A stretch of DNA of 64,000 nucleotides from Brevibacterium sp. UCMA 11754 (GTDB lineage Bacteria > Actinomycetota > Actinomycetes > Actinomycetales > Brevibacteriaceae): the NCBI RefSeq assembly GCF_021532275.1, contig NZ_JACBOT010000021.1, positions 398,961-462,960 of the forward strand, given 5' to 3'. Below the pieces are notes generated by a model that saw only the letters and a program-made list of their open reading frames with translations, searched no databases and had not been told where the DNA came from. This document shows, piece by piece, positions 34,757 to 42,850 of this stretch; position 1 is the stretch's first letter, and each line of letters opens with the position of its first letter. The position numbers and the translations under genes are program-made.

Positions 34757-35125
34757 ATGACTGTGACAGGACCGGATTTCCTCGCACTGCAGCTGCGAGA
34801 CTTGGAGAAGTCGGCCGAATTCTACGAGGAGACGATCGGCCTGACGCGGGCGCCGGCGGGGCCGCCCGGAGCAGTGGTCTTCGCGACCTCTCCGATTCCG
34901 TTCGCCGTGCGTGAGCCATTGCCCGGCGTTGATCTCGACTCGGTCGATCGTCCCGGAATCGGGGTGGCGCTGTGGTTCAAGTGCGATGATGCCCAGGCTC
35001 TGCACGACCGCCTCGTCGAATCAGGGGTGGAGATCCTGCGCCCCCCGGCACCGAGTCCCTTCGGCCTGACGTTCACCTTCGTCGATCCCGATGGCTACTC
35101 GGTGACCATGCACGACGCGGGGTGA
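34757..35125 (+). CDS. VOC-family (glyoxalase/bleomycin-resistance fold) protein
   Basis: About 122 residues: FLALQLRDLEKSAEFYEETIGL at the N-terminus and FTFVDPDGYSVTMHDA at the end, the usual paired beta-alpha-beta repeats. Members are metal-dependent lyases, dioxygenases or drug-binding proteins. The likely regulator is the divergent MarR protein, so a role in detoxification is plausible. GGGA lies six bases before ATG 34757; an ATG at 34745 is also in frame. Confidence 0.85.
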   Translation: MTVTGPDFLALQLRDLEKSAEFYEETIGLTRAPAGPPGAVVFATSPIPFAVREPLPGVDLDSVDRPGIGVALWFKCDDAQALHDRLVESGVEILRPPAPSPFGLTFTFVDPDGYSVTMHDAG

Positions 35126-35173
35126 GGCGAGTTGAGCCGAACCAAGCCGAAACGAGCTGAGCCGTTGGAATCT

Positions 35174-35205
35174 GAGGTGGTCGACCGTCGACGATCGACC
35201 ACCTC
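35174..35205. terminator. Bidirectional hairpin between VOC and DUF1905 genes
   Basis: GAGGTGGTCGA and TCGACCACCTC form an 11-bp perfect stem with a ten-base loop between convergent genes. Confidence 0.7.
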
Positions 35206-35238
35206 GGCGAGGTGCCGGTCAGGGAAGCAGCTGCCCGC

Positions 35239-35670
35239 TTACCCCAGGTAATCGACGATCTTCGCGATCCGGCGCTCCCGCGTGGCCTCGGCCTTGGCCG
35301 ATTCGACCTGACGCACATGCTCCTTGCGCTTCGAAGGGGCCAGCCCATCGAAGACCTCACGGACGCCGGCACTGCCGAGCGCCTCGGCGAGGTCATCGGG
35401 AACGGGGGTCTCGCGCGACGAGGTGTCGTGGGTCAGCGTGACCTCGTGGGTCTCGCCGCCGGACACACCCGCCGCCTCACGATGTTCCTTGGCCAACGGG
35501 AGGAGGAACTTTCCGCCCATCACCGCGGTCGTGGAGGGATAGGAGTACTCGGAGATCGTGACGATGACCGGGACTCGTTTTCCGACTCCGAAGCCGAGCA
35601 CGATGTGCTCGGGCACCTCGATGCCGACATTATTGCCCAGCTTCAGGAGAGTCGCTGTGAAGGTGACCAT
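35239..35670 (-). CDS. DUF1905 / YdeI-like domain protein
   Basis: 143 residues. The N-terminal DUF1905 barrel (FTATLLKLGNNVGIEVPEHIVLGFGVGKRVPVIVTI) is joined to a C-terminal YdeI/OmpD-associated helical segment (PVPDDLAEAL, FDGLAPSKRKEHVRQVESAKAEATRERRI). The family is widespread and its role is unknown; YdeI relatives have been linked to peptide and bacteriocin tolerance. Monocistronic, minus strand. Confidence 0.85.
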   Translation of the reverse strand: MVTFTATLLKLGNNVGIEVPEHIVLGFGVGKRVPVIVTISEYSYPSTTAVMGGKFLLPLAKEHREAAGVSGGETHEVTLTHDTSSRETPVPDDLAEALGSAGVREVFDGLAPSKRKEHVRQVESAKAEATRERRIAKIVDYLG

Positions 35671-35702
35671 GGCCGAATCCTACGCCCGGACGGGCGCGTG
35701 CT

Positions 35703-36806
35703 CTAGTAGTCGTTGCGGTCGGCGCGGGCCCCGTCGGCGTCGACGTTGATGTCCGCGGCGCGGCCCGGTTCGTCCGCGGCGTGGTCATGTTCGACCTCGG
35801 AGTGGTCCGCATCCGCATCGGCCTCGTCCTCATCGTCATAGTCCTCGTCGGCCTGTGAGAACGTCGGGATCCAGCAGGAGACTCGTGCCGCGTAGTCGTC
35901 GTACTCGGCCCCGAAGCGCTGATGCAGGTCGGCTTCCTCGTGCGGGCGGATCAGCCAGTTCCACAGCAGCGAACCGGCGATGGCGTAGGCGATGACCATC
36001 CATGAACCGATGAAGAGCCCGATCGCCACACCCTGGACGATGCCGGCGATGGCCATGGGATTGCGAACGAAGGCGTAAGGTCCCCTCTTGACGAAATGGT
36101 GGGCCATCGCGGCGGGCAGGGGAGTACCGGAACCGAAGTTCGCGATCGCCCGTGCAGACCACACGCCGAGGACGGTGCCGAAGGCGAGGAGGGCGAAACC
36201 GGCGACGATCACGAGGATAGGGAACTTCACGGTCAGGTTCCAGCGTTCCTCGAACGAATTGATGATCCCCGGAATGACGATGAGGAACACGCCCCAGAAG
36301 ACCATGATCTGGATCGTGGTTCTGATCAGGAGCTGAGACCTCACGCGTGTGTGAGAGCTGCGGAAGGCGAACGGGCCGGTGACGAGGCGTTCGGACGGGA
36401 TCCGACCGAGGATCATGAGTGTCCCGGCGAGGATGCTGCCCACTGCGGCGGCCACCATGAGGACGGCGCCCAGGCCCGCCTCGGTGGTGACGGTGGCATA
36501 GATGACCATGCAGAGGGCGACGAGGGTTGTCCAGGCAGTGGCCACCCAGACGGCCCAGCGGAAGTTGAGTGCTGCCAGAGCAGAGCCGATGACGAACAGC
36601 GGGACGTCGACGATGGCGACGAGCAGCGGGCTGAGACCGCCCAGCGTCGCCTCACGCAGTGCTGGAAGTGTGATGGTGCCGAGCCACCACGCGGCACCGG
36701 CGAGTGCCTGGAGGGCGAAGTACATTCGGCCGTGGAAGATCCGCACCGGCTTGTTCTGTGTGGTGGGCTTTTTGTGCCTGCTCGGCATCTTCATCGATCG
36801 GCTCAT
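35703..36806 (-). CDS. Isoprenylcysteine methyltransferase-like (ICMT/PEMT fold) membrane protein
   Basis: About 367 residues. Several N-terminal helices precede the ICMT-like part with KRGPYAFVRNPMAIAGIVQG and PHEEADLHQRFGAEYDDYAARVSCWIP, the SAM-binding signature of these integral-membrane methyltransferases. The C-terminal 50 residues are very acidic and His-rich (DEDYDDEDEADADADHSEVE). The start is ATG 36806, which overlaps the phzF-like stop (ATGA), so the two are co-transcribed. The substrate is unknown. Confidence 0.8.
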   Translation of the reverse strand: MSRSMKMPSRHKKPTTQNKPVRIFHGRMYFALQALAGAAWWLGTITLPALREATLGGLSPLLVAIVDVPLFVIGSALAALNFRWAVWVATAWTTLVALCMVIYATVTTEAGLGAVLMVAAAVGSILAGTLMILGRIPSERLVTGPFAFRSSHTRVRSQLLIRTTIQIMVFWGVFLIVIPGIINSFEERWNLTVKFPILVIVAGFALLAFGTVLGVWSARAIANFGSGTPLPAAMAHHFVKRGPYAFVRNPMAIAGIVQGVAIGLFIGSWMVIAYAIAGSLLWNWLIRPHEEADLHQRFGAEYDDYAARVSCWIPTFSQADEDYDDEDEADADADHSEVEHDHAADEPGRAADINVDADGARADRNDY

Positions 36807-37660
36807 GCGAACGCCGTCCCTCGGAAGCACACGGCCGTGGATCCGCCGACCCAGACCTCATCGTTTTCATGGGAGATCGAAACGACACCGGCCCGTCCGA
36901 GCGCGGTGCCCTGCGTGACGGTGTACTTCTCCGGCGCAAGGCCGGAAGCGATGAGCCACTGCGCGACTGAGGCATTGAGGCTGCCCGTCACGGGATCCTC
37001 GGCCACGCCTGCGCCGGGGACGAACGCTCGGATCTCAAACTCATGCTCGCTCTCATCCGGGTGGGAACCCAGGACGCCGAGCTTGGCGTCGGGAATCTGC
37101 GAGAAGTCAGGTTCGAGGTCGAGGACCTGCTGCGCACTCGTCAGTCTCACTGCGGCCCAGCCTGGTCCGTTGTCGACCCACTGATGACCGAGGATCTCTG
37201 CGCGGTCGATGTGGAGGGCGGAGGCGATCTGCTCGACGAAGCCTTCGTCGAGGTCACCGGTGCGGATCGGCTCGGGAGCGGCGAACGACAGGGTCTGGCC
37301 ACCTCGGCGAAGATTGACGAGTCCGGCACCGCACTCCTGGACCACGGTCCCCTCGCTGCGTGGGACGCCCCCTGCCTCCAGCCACGCGGCCGCCGAACCG
37401 AGTGTGGGGTGCCCGGCGAAGGGGAGTTCGCGAGCCGGTGTGAAGATTCGCAGACGGTAGTCAGCGCGTGGGTCGCTGGGTGGGAGGACGAATGTGGTCT
37501 CCGAAAGATTTGTCCAATTCGCGATCCGAGCCATGTCCTGGTCGGCCAGCCCCTCTGCGTCGAGGATCACGGCCACAGGGTTGCCGCGAAAGGGCTCGCT
37601 GGAGAAGACATCGACCTGGGCGAATGCTCGATTATGAGGCAAGAGGGGGAACTCCTTCAT
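36803..37660 (-). CDS. PhzF-family isomerase/epimerase-like protein
   Basis: 285 residues of the diaminopimelate-epimerase fold: QVDVFSSEPFRGNPVAVILDA, LSETTFVLPP with the conserved Glu, RIFTPARELPFAGHPTLGSAAAW, and GAGVAEDPVTGSLNASVAQWL. No other phenazine genes are nearby, so it is a general PhzF-like isomerase. The ATG at 37660 has no ribosome site; AAGGAG lies inside the reading frame nine bases before an in-frame TTG at 37642, which may be the true start. Confidence 0.9.
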   Translation of the reverse strand: MKEFPLLPHNRAFAQVDVFSSEPFRGNPVAVILDAEGLADQDMARIANWTNLSETTFVLPPSDPRADYRLRIFTPARELPFAGHPTLGSAAAWLEAGGVPRSEGTVVQECGAGLVNLRRGGQTLSFAAPEPIRTGDLDEGFVEQIASALHIDRAEILGHQWVDNGPGWAAVRLTSAQQVLDLEPDFSQIPDAKLGVLGSHPDESEHEFEIRAFVPGAGVAEDPVTGSLNASVAQWLIASGLAPEKYTVTQGTALGRAGVVSISHENDEVWVGGSTAVCFRGTAFA

Positions 37661-37775
37661 TGAAAGGGCGCTGTTTCTTGGGGGTGCGCACTTCCCATGG
37701 TAATGGGGTGAAGCTCCAGCTGGGGGATCAGGACCTGCTGCGTCGGAGTGTCAGAACCGCTGTGGGCACCGTATG

Positions 37776-37793
37776 TGGCAAGATGGCTTGCCA
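37776..37793. promoter_or_regulatory. Operator-like palindrome upstream of the phzF-like gene
   Basis: TGGCAAG, ATGG, CTTGCCA: perfect 7-bp arms in the 169-base gap between the ROK stop and the phzF-like start. The position suits a repressor site for the phzF-ICMT pair. Confidence 0.45.
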
Positions 37794-37829
37794 TTTGAAT
37801 TGAGGTGGTTCTCGTGTGTCGAGTCGTCG

Positions 37830-39017
37830 TCACCGGTTGAGGGCGGCAGCGATCCGGTCGGGAGACAGGGCCGCATCGATGGCCAGGTGCGCCGCGCCCA
37901 GTATGGCGGCATCTCCGGCTGCGCGAGAGGGGGCGATCGTCAGGTGTTCGGTCGACAGAGGGATGGAGCGCGCATAGACGACTTCGCGAACACCGGCCAC
38001 GAGGTGTTCGGCCGCCTGCGCCATGGTCCCGCCGATGAGCATGAGGGAGGGATTCATCAGGCTCACGCATGTGGTGAGGACCTCGCCGAGGTCGCGGCCG
38101 GCCTGACGGACGGCCTGTATCGCCTGCAGATCACCGGCCTTGACGAGCCCCACCACGTCGGCCGGAGTCCTCGTCGCCAGCCCCGACCGCGCGAGCTCGC
38201 GCGCAATCGCACGCCCCGAGGCGACCGCTTCCAGACACCCGCGATTGCCGCAGGCGCACGGAACGTCGGCCGCGCGAGCCAGGGCGACGTGGCCGATGTC
38301 GCCTGCGGCTCCGTGCGAGCCGCGGCGCAGAGAGCCGCCGGAGATGATGCCGGCTCCGATTCCGGTGGCGACCTTGACGAAGATGAGATCCGTGGTGTCG
38401 GGCCAGGCCGAGGTCTGCTCGCCGAGGGCCATGATGTTGACGTCGTTGTCAACGAGGACCGGGGCAAAGAACGTCTCCTTGAGGGCACCCGGCAGATCGA
38501 ACCGGTCCCAGCCGGGCATGATCGGCGGATTGATCGGGCGACCCGAGGAGAATTCGACTGGACCGGGTAGGCCGATGCCCACCCCGACGACATCCACGGC
38601 ACTGCGATCAGCCTCGGCGAGCAGGCGCAGCGCCGAAGTTCTCAGCCACTCGATGGCGCTGACGGGACCCTCTGAGATCTCGCGTTCCTCGCCGAGTTCC
38701 GCGAGGACGGTGCCGGTCAGATCCGTCACTGCCAGGCGAGCGTGTGAGGCGCCGAAGTCCGCGGCGACGACCACTCTGGCCCGAGGATTGAAGGCGAACT
38801 GCGAGCTCGGCCGGCCGCCTGTCGACACGGCGTCGCTGACGGGGGTGATGAGCCCGAGGCCGAGAAGCTGGTCGATTCTCTGCGCGATGGTGGGACGTGA
38901 GAGGCCGGTCGACTTCGCCAGATCGGCCCGAGTCCGCGGCTGACCGTCGCGCAGGAGCTGGAAGAGCCCGCCGGCATGCGACAGGTCAGGGGCTTGCGAA
39001 ACTGTCACCTGGCTCAT
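37830..39017 (-). CDS. ROK-family transcriptional regulator
   Basis: About 395 residues: a winged helix-turn-helix N-terminus (GGLFQLLRDGQPRTRADLAKSTGLSRPTIAQRIDQLLGLGLI) and a ROK sugar-kinase-like domain with VVAADFGASHARLAV, GVGIGLPGPV, VDNDVNIMALGE, GTGIGAGII and the zinc motif CACGNRGCLEAVASG. It is divergent from the sugar operon and so its likely repressor. The start is uncertain: ATG 39017 touches GAAGGG, ATG 39035 is further up, and GTG 39008 has better spacing. Confidence 0.92.
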   Translation of the reverse strand: MSQVTVSQAPDLSHAGGLFQLLRDGQPRTRADLAKSTGLSRPTIAQRIDQLLGLGLITPVSDAVSTGGRPSSQFAFNPRARVVVAADFGASHARLAVTDLTGTVLAELGEEREISEGPVSAIEWLRTSALRLLAEADRSAVDVVGVGIGLPGPVEFSSGRPINPPIMPGWDRFDLPGALKETFFAPVLVDNDVNIMALGEQTSAWPDTTDLIFVKVATGIGAGIISGGSLRRGSHGAAGDIGHVALARAADVPCACGNRGCLEAVASGRAIARELARSGLATRTPADVVGLVKAGDLQAIQAVRQAGRDLGEVLTTCVSLMNPSLMLIGGTMAQAAEHLVAGVREVVYARSIPLSTEHLTIAPSRAAGDAAILGAAHLAIDAALSPDRIAAALNR

Positions 39018-39090
39018 CCCTTCAGTAAAGCACATTAGGTAAAGCGCATTGCCCAAAGATGACGATTGATAACTTACTTTTAAAAAAGAC

Positions 39091-39121
39091 TTGACAGAAG
39101 TAGGCAAGCTGGCATCAGAAT
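39091..39121 (+). promoter_or_regulatory. Predicted promoter of the sugar operon
   Basis: A consensus TTGACA at 39091-39096 and CAGAAT at 39116-39121 (19-base spacer) end five bases before the ATG at 39127; no ribosome site exists, so the message may be leaderless. The AT-rich stretch just upstream (39067-39090, with TTTTAAAAAA) and a repeated TAAAGC(A/G)CATT at 39026-39050 are candidate ROK-binding sequence. Confidence 0.5.
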
Positions 39122-39126
39122 GATTC

Positions 39127-40227
39127 ATGGACACTGACGCCCAGGCTTCCGCCCCTCCACCTCGAATCGGGATGGTCGGTGGCGGCTTCATGGCCCGCAC
39201 GCATACCCGTGCCGCTCGCGCCGCCGGAGCTCACCTCGAGGTGATCGCACGCTCGAGCGCAGCCGGCAGCCGCAGCGCTGCAGCTGAACTCGGCTACCGG
39301 GCAGCCGCGACCGGTGACGATCTCTTCGACCACGAGCTCGACGTCGTCCATGTCTGCACCCCGAACAGCACCCACGCCGAACACTCACGGCGAGCGCTCG
39401 ACTCGGGCTCCCACATCATCTGCGAGAAGCCGCTGGCCGTTGATGCGGCCAGCGCGCGCTCAATCCTCGAGCATGCGACATCGTTGGGACTGGGCGGAAC
39501 CGTTCCGTTCGTCTACCGCTATCACCCGATGGTGCGTGAGGCCCGCGCCCGAATCCGGCGAGGAGACGCCGGGGCTCTGCTGACCATCGATGCCAGCTAT
39601 CTTCAGGATTGGATGCTCAGCGCCGATGACGACAACTGGCGTGTCGATGCCGGCTCCGGAGGCCCCTCCCGCGCGTTCGCGGATATCGGCTCCCACCTCG
39701 TCGATCTCATCGAGTTCATCACCGACGAACGCATCGTGTCCCTGGTCGCAACGACGAGAACCGTCCACCCCCGCCGAGGCGGAGCGACGGTGACCACGGA
39801 AGACACAGTTGCGATGACGGTCGAGATGAGCGGCGGTGGAATCGGCTCGGTCCTCATCTCCCAGCTCGCGCCGGGACGGAAGAACGGCCTCGTCATCGAG
39901 GTCGCGGGATCCAAGGAAAGTCTGCGATTCGCCCAAGAGCAGCCGGAAGAGCTGTGGGTGGGCCGTCGTGCCGGCAGTCTGCTCTTGGTGCGCGACCCCG
40001 AGGTCCTGTCGGCCGATGCCGCCCGGCTGTGCAGAGTCCCGGCAGGACATCCGCAGGGCTATCAGGATGCATTCAATGCGTTCGTCGCCGATTCCTACGC
40101 TGTCTTCGCCGGTGAGGAGCGTGAAGGTGTGCCGACCTTGGCCGACGGCGTTCGCGCGGCATCCGTGACAGAGGCTGTGCTCAAATCGGCAGCCGAGCGC
40201 ACGTGGGTCGAGGTCGGACAGCCATGA
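39127..40227 (+). CDS. Gfo/Idh/MocA-family oxidoreductase
   Basis: NAD(P)-dependent sugar or polyol dehydrogenase, 366 residues. The Rossmann start is GMVGGGFMARTHTRAARAAG. EKPLAVDAASAR holds the conserved EKP, and DIGSHLVDLIEFI the catalytic His region. First gene of the sugar operon; its TGA overlaps the ATG of the ABC ATPase. Together with the two TIM-barrel isomerases it probably oxidises and epimerises the imported sugar (compare inositol or 3-keto-sugar pathways). The substrate is not identifiable from sequence alone. Confidence 0.93.
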   Translation: MDTDAQASAPPPRIGMVGGGFMARTHTRAARAAGAHLEVIARSSAAGSRSAAAELGYRAAATGDDLFDHELDVVHVCTPNSTHAEHSRRALDSGSHIICEKPLAVDAASARSILEHATSLGLGGTVPFVYRYHPMVREARARIRRGDAGALLTIDASYLQDWMLSADDDNWRVDAGSGGPSRAFADIGSHLVDLIEFITDERIVSLVATTRTVHPRRGGATVTTEDTVAMTVEMSGGGIGSVLISQLAPGRKNGLVIEVAGSKESLRFAQEQPEELWVGRRAGSLLLVRDPEVLSADAARLCRVPAGHPQGYQDAFNAFVADSYAVFAGEEREGVPTLADGVRAASVTEAVLKSAAERTWVEVGQP

Positions 40228-41726
40228 CCGATGCACCGGTGCTGCGCGCCACGGGGATCAGCAAACAGTTCTTCGGAGTCGAAGTGCTGCACGATATCGC
40301 GCTCGAGGTGCGCGCCGGCACGGTCCACGGCCTCGTCGGGGAGAACGGAGCCGGAAAGTCCACGCTGATGAAGATCATCGCCGGTGTCTACCGCAGGGAC
40401 GGCGGCGAGGTGCGCATCGATGGCCAGGTCGTCGACTTCTCCCATCCCGTCGATGCCGGCCGGGCAGGCGTGGCCACGGTCTTTCAGGAGTTCAATCTGC
40501 TGCCCGATCGCACCGTCGCGCAGAACGTCTTTTTGGGCCGAGAGCCCCGCAGACGCGGCCTTGTCGATGTGCGCACGATGCGGTCGAAGACCCAGGCCCT
40601 CCTCGACGAACTCGACGTGGAGGGAATCACCCCCGATGCGAAGGTCGGCTGGCTGACCGTGGCTGAACAGCAGATCGTCGAGATCATCAAAGCACTCTCC
40701 GTCGATGCCCGGGTGATCTCCATGGACGAACCCACCGCGGCGCTGTCCGACAATGAGGTTGCCGTCCTCTATCGGGTCATCGAGACTCTCAAATCCAAGG
40801 GCGTGGCGATCATCTACGTCTCGCACCGACTGCAGGAGGTCTTCGACCTCTGCGACACGATCACCGTGATGAAGGACGGTGCTCTCGTCACCAGTCAACC
40901 GGCGTCCCAGATGGATCAGGCGGGACTCGTGCGCGCCATGGTCGGCAGGCCCATCAGCACGTTCTTCCCCGAGGCCGAGACGGGAACGGAGATCGGTGAC
41001 ACCGTGCTCTCGGTGACTGGCGGAGGCAATGAACAGCTTGACGGCATCGCCCTCGACCTGCGCGCCGGTGAGATCCTCGGGCTGGCGGGCCTGCAGGGTT
41101 CGGGGCGGTCGGAGCTGCTGTCCGCGATCTTCGGCGCCGAGCCGTTCACCCGCGGTACGCTGCACCTCGACGGGGAGGCGGTGCGCATCGCCTCCGCCCG
41201 ACAGGGCGTCCGGCGGGGTCTGGCTCTGGTCACGGAGGACCGCAAGGGCACAGGTCTGGTGCTCTCCCAATCCATTGTCGACAATGCGCTCCTGGCGATC
41301 CGCGCTGTCTTCCCCTCCCGCACATCCGGCATGCGCGCCGAGATTCCGGGGATCCTCGAATCTCTCGAGGTCATCAGCCGCAATGCGGACCAGGAGGTCC
41401 GAGCACTGTCGGGAGGCAACCAGCAGAAGGTCGTTCTGGCCAAATGGCTGGCCACCTCCCCACGTGTGGTGCTGCTCGACGAACCGACCCGAGGAATCGA
41501 CGTCGGCGCGAAGGTCGCGGTCTACAAGCTGATCCGCAGCCTCGCCCGCCGAGGTGTGGCGATCGTCCTCGTCTCCAGCGAACTTCCCGAGGTCCTGGGA
41601 ATGTCCGATCGGGTTCTCGTCATGTCGGATGGCCGAATCGCCGGGGAGCTTCCGCCGAGTTCGACGGAGGAAGAGGTCCTGGCCCTGGCCACCGGCACCG
41701 AGGCCCAAGTGGTGGGAGACCGATGA
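40224..41726 (+). CDS. CUT2 sugar ABC transporter ATP-binding protein (RbsA type)
   Basis: 500 residues, two fused ATPase domains. Domain 1 has GENGAGKST and LTVAEQQIVEIIKAL with MDEPTAALS. Domain 2 has the degenerate GLQGSGRSE loop usual for RbsA, LSGGNQQKVVLAKWL and LLDEPTRGIDVGAK. It starts at ATG 40224 (ATGA overlap with the dehydrogenase) and its stop overlaps the next start. Confidence 0.95.
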   Translation: MTDAPVLRATGISKQFFGVEVLHDIALEVRAGTVHGLVGENGAGKSTLMKIIAGVYRRDGGEVRIDGQVVDFSHPVDAGRAGVATVFQEFNLLPDRTVAQNVFLGREPRRRGLVDVRTMRSKTQALLDELDVEGITPDAKVGWLTVAEQQIVEIIKALSVDARVISMDEPTAALSDNEVAVLYRVIETLKSKGVAIIYVSHRLQEVFDLCDTITVMKDGALVTSQPASQMDQAGLVRAMVGRPISTFFPEAETGTEIGDTVLSVTGGGNEQLDGIALDLRAGEILGLAGLQGSGRSELLSAIFGAEPFTRGTLHLDGEAVRIASARQGVRRGLALVTEDRKGTGLVLSQSIVDNALLAIRAVFPSRTSGMRAEIPGILESLEVISRNADQEVRALSGGNQQKVVLAKWLATSPRVVLLDEPTRGIDVGAKVAVYKLIRSLARRGVAIVLVSSELPEVLGMSDRVLVMSDGRIAGELPPSSTEEEVLALATGTEAQVVGDR

Positions 41727-42850
41727 GAGCCCAGCTGCGTCGCCTCGACACCACCGCACTCGTCTATCTCGCGCTCATCGGAGTGCTCATCATCGGTGCC
41801 GTCCTTGTGGCCACGACCGGTCGCAACTTCTTCAGCCCGGGCAATGTCCGTGACATTCTCACCGGGATGAGCGTGTTGGGATTCGTCGCCATCGGACAGA
41901 CGCTCGTGATCCTCGGAGCATCCCTGGACCTCTCCGTTCCCTATGTCATGAGCCTGGCCAGTCTGGTCGCAGCGCAGACGATGAACGGCAGCGATGCGAT
42001 GGTCCTCCCCGCGGTGCTGCTGACGTTGGTGGTCACGGCCTGCATCGGTCTGGCCAATGGTCTCATCGTCACCGTCCTCGGAGTCCACGGTTTTGTTGCG
42101 ACTCTGGGAGTCGGTCTCATCCTCAAGGGGTATCTGGACACGAACTACCAGGGCACAGAAGGCAGTGTTCCCTGGTCGTTCCAGCTCTTCGGCGCCACCG
42201 GCGTCGGACCGGTGCCGATCTCGACGATCGTCATGCTCGCCCTGGCCAGCCTCGTGGCATTCCTCCTGGTCCGGACCAGATTCGGCCACCACCTGTTCGC
42301 CGTCGGCGGCAACTCGGAGGTCGCCCGACTCTCCGGCGTCCGGCAGCGCCTGCCACTGATCGGCGCTCACATCGGCAGTTCCGTCTGTGCAGGATTGGCG
42401 GGTCTGCTGCTGGCGAGTCGCTTGGGTGTCGGCAGCCCGACCGTCGGCTCACAGGGCAGTTACGATCTGCTCTCGATCGCCGCGGTGGTCCTCGGCGGAA
42501 CAGTTCTCATGGGCGGACGCGGTTCGATCTGGGGGACCATCGGCGGTGTAGCGATCTTCGCAGTCCTCGACAATCTCATGAGCGTCATGCAGTTCAATCC
42601 CTTCCTCAAGGACGTCATCCGCGGACTCGTCATCATCATCGCCGTGGCGCTCTACGCTCGCCGCCGGGTCATCGCCCGCAGAATCCGATTCGCCGATGCG
42701 CCACCAGGACCGAACATCGCCACCGCGGCTGTGCCCGAGCGTGCTCCCGAGACTGACCGTGCCCCCGAGAGTGACCGTGACCCCGAGACCGGCCGTGACT
42801 TCGAGACCGACCGCGACCTTGAGACCGACCGTGAAGGGAGCCGAGGATGA
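41723..42850 (+). CDS. CUT2 sugar ABC transporter permease 1 (RbsC type)
   Basis: 375 residues, about nine membrane helices. FVAIGQTLVILGASLDLSVPYVMSL is the RbsC signature; also ANGLIVTVLGVHGFVATLG and GSYDLLSIAAVVLGGTVLMGGRGS. It starts at ATG 41723 (ATGA). The C-terminal tail is unusual: six-residue charged repeats (APETDR, APESDR, DPETGR, DFETDR, DLETDR) from five 18-base DNA units at 42741-42830. The stop overlaps the start of the second permease. Confidence 0.93.
   Translation: MRAQLRRLDTTALVYLALIGVLIIGAVLVATTGRNFFSPGNVRDILTGMSVLGFVAIGQTLVILGASLDLSVPYVMSLASLVAAQTMNGSDAMVLPAVLLTLVVTACIGLANGLIVTVLGVHGFVATLGVGLILKGYLDTNYQGTEGSVPWSFQLFGATGVGPVPISTIVMLALASLVAFLLVRTRFGHHLFAVGGNSEVARLSGVRQRLPLIGAHIGSSVCAGLAGLLLASRLGVGSPTVGSQGSYDLLSIAAVVLGGTVLMGGRGSIWGTIGGVAIFAVLDNLMSVMQFNPFLKDVIRGLVIIIAVALYARRRVIARRIRFADAPPGPNIATAAVPERAPETDRAPESDRDPETGRDFETDRDLETDREGSRG
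42741..42830 (+). repeat. Five 18-bp tandem repeats in the permease 1 tail
   Basis: Diverged units of the form GTGCYCCCGAGASTGACC, in frame, give ET(D/G)R hexads. Encoded residues are strongly charged and lie after the last membrane helix. Confidence 0.85.

Noticed and set aside
36803..37660. Phenazine biosynthesis locus
   Set aside because: Only a PhzF-like protein is present, and such isomerases are widespread outside phenazine clusters.
40095..41759. Minus-strand ORF of 554 codons opposite the ABC ATPase
   Set aside because: It is antisense to a gene with complete Walker and signature motifs and has no recognisable domain.
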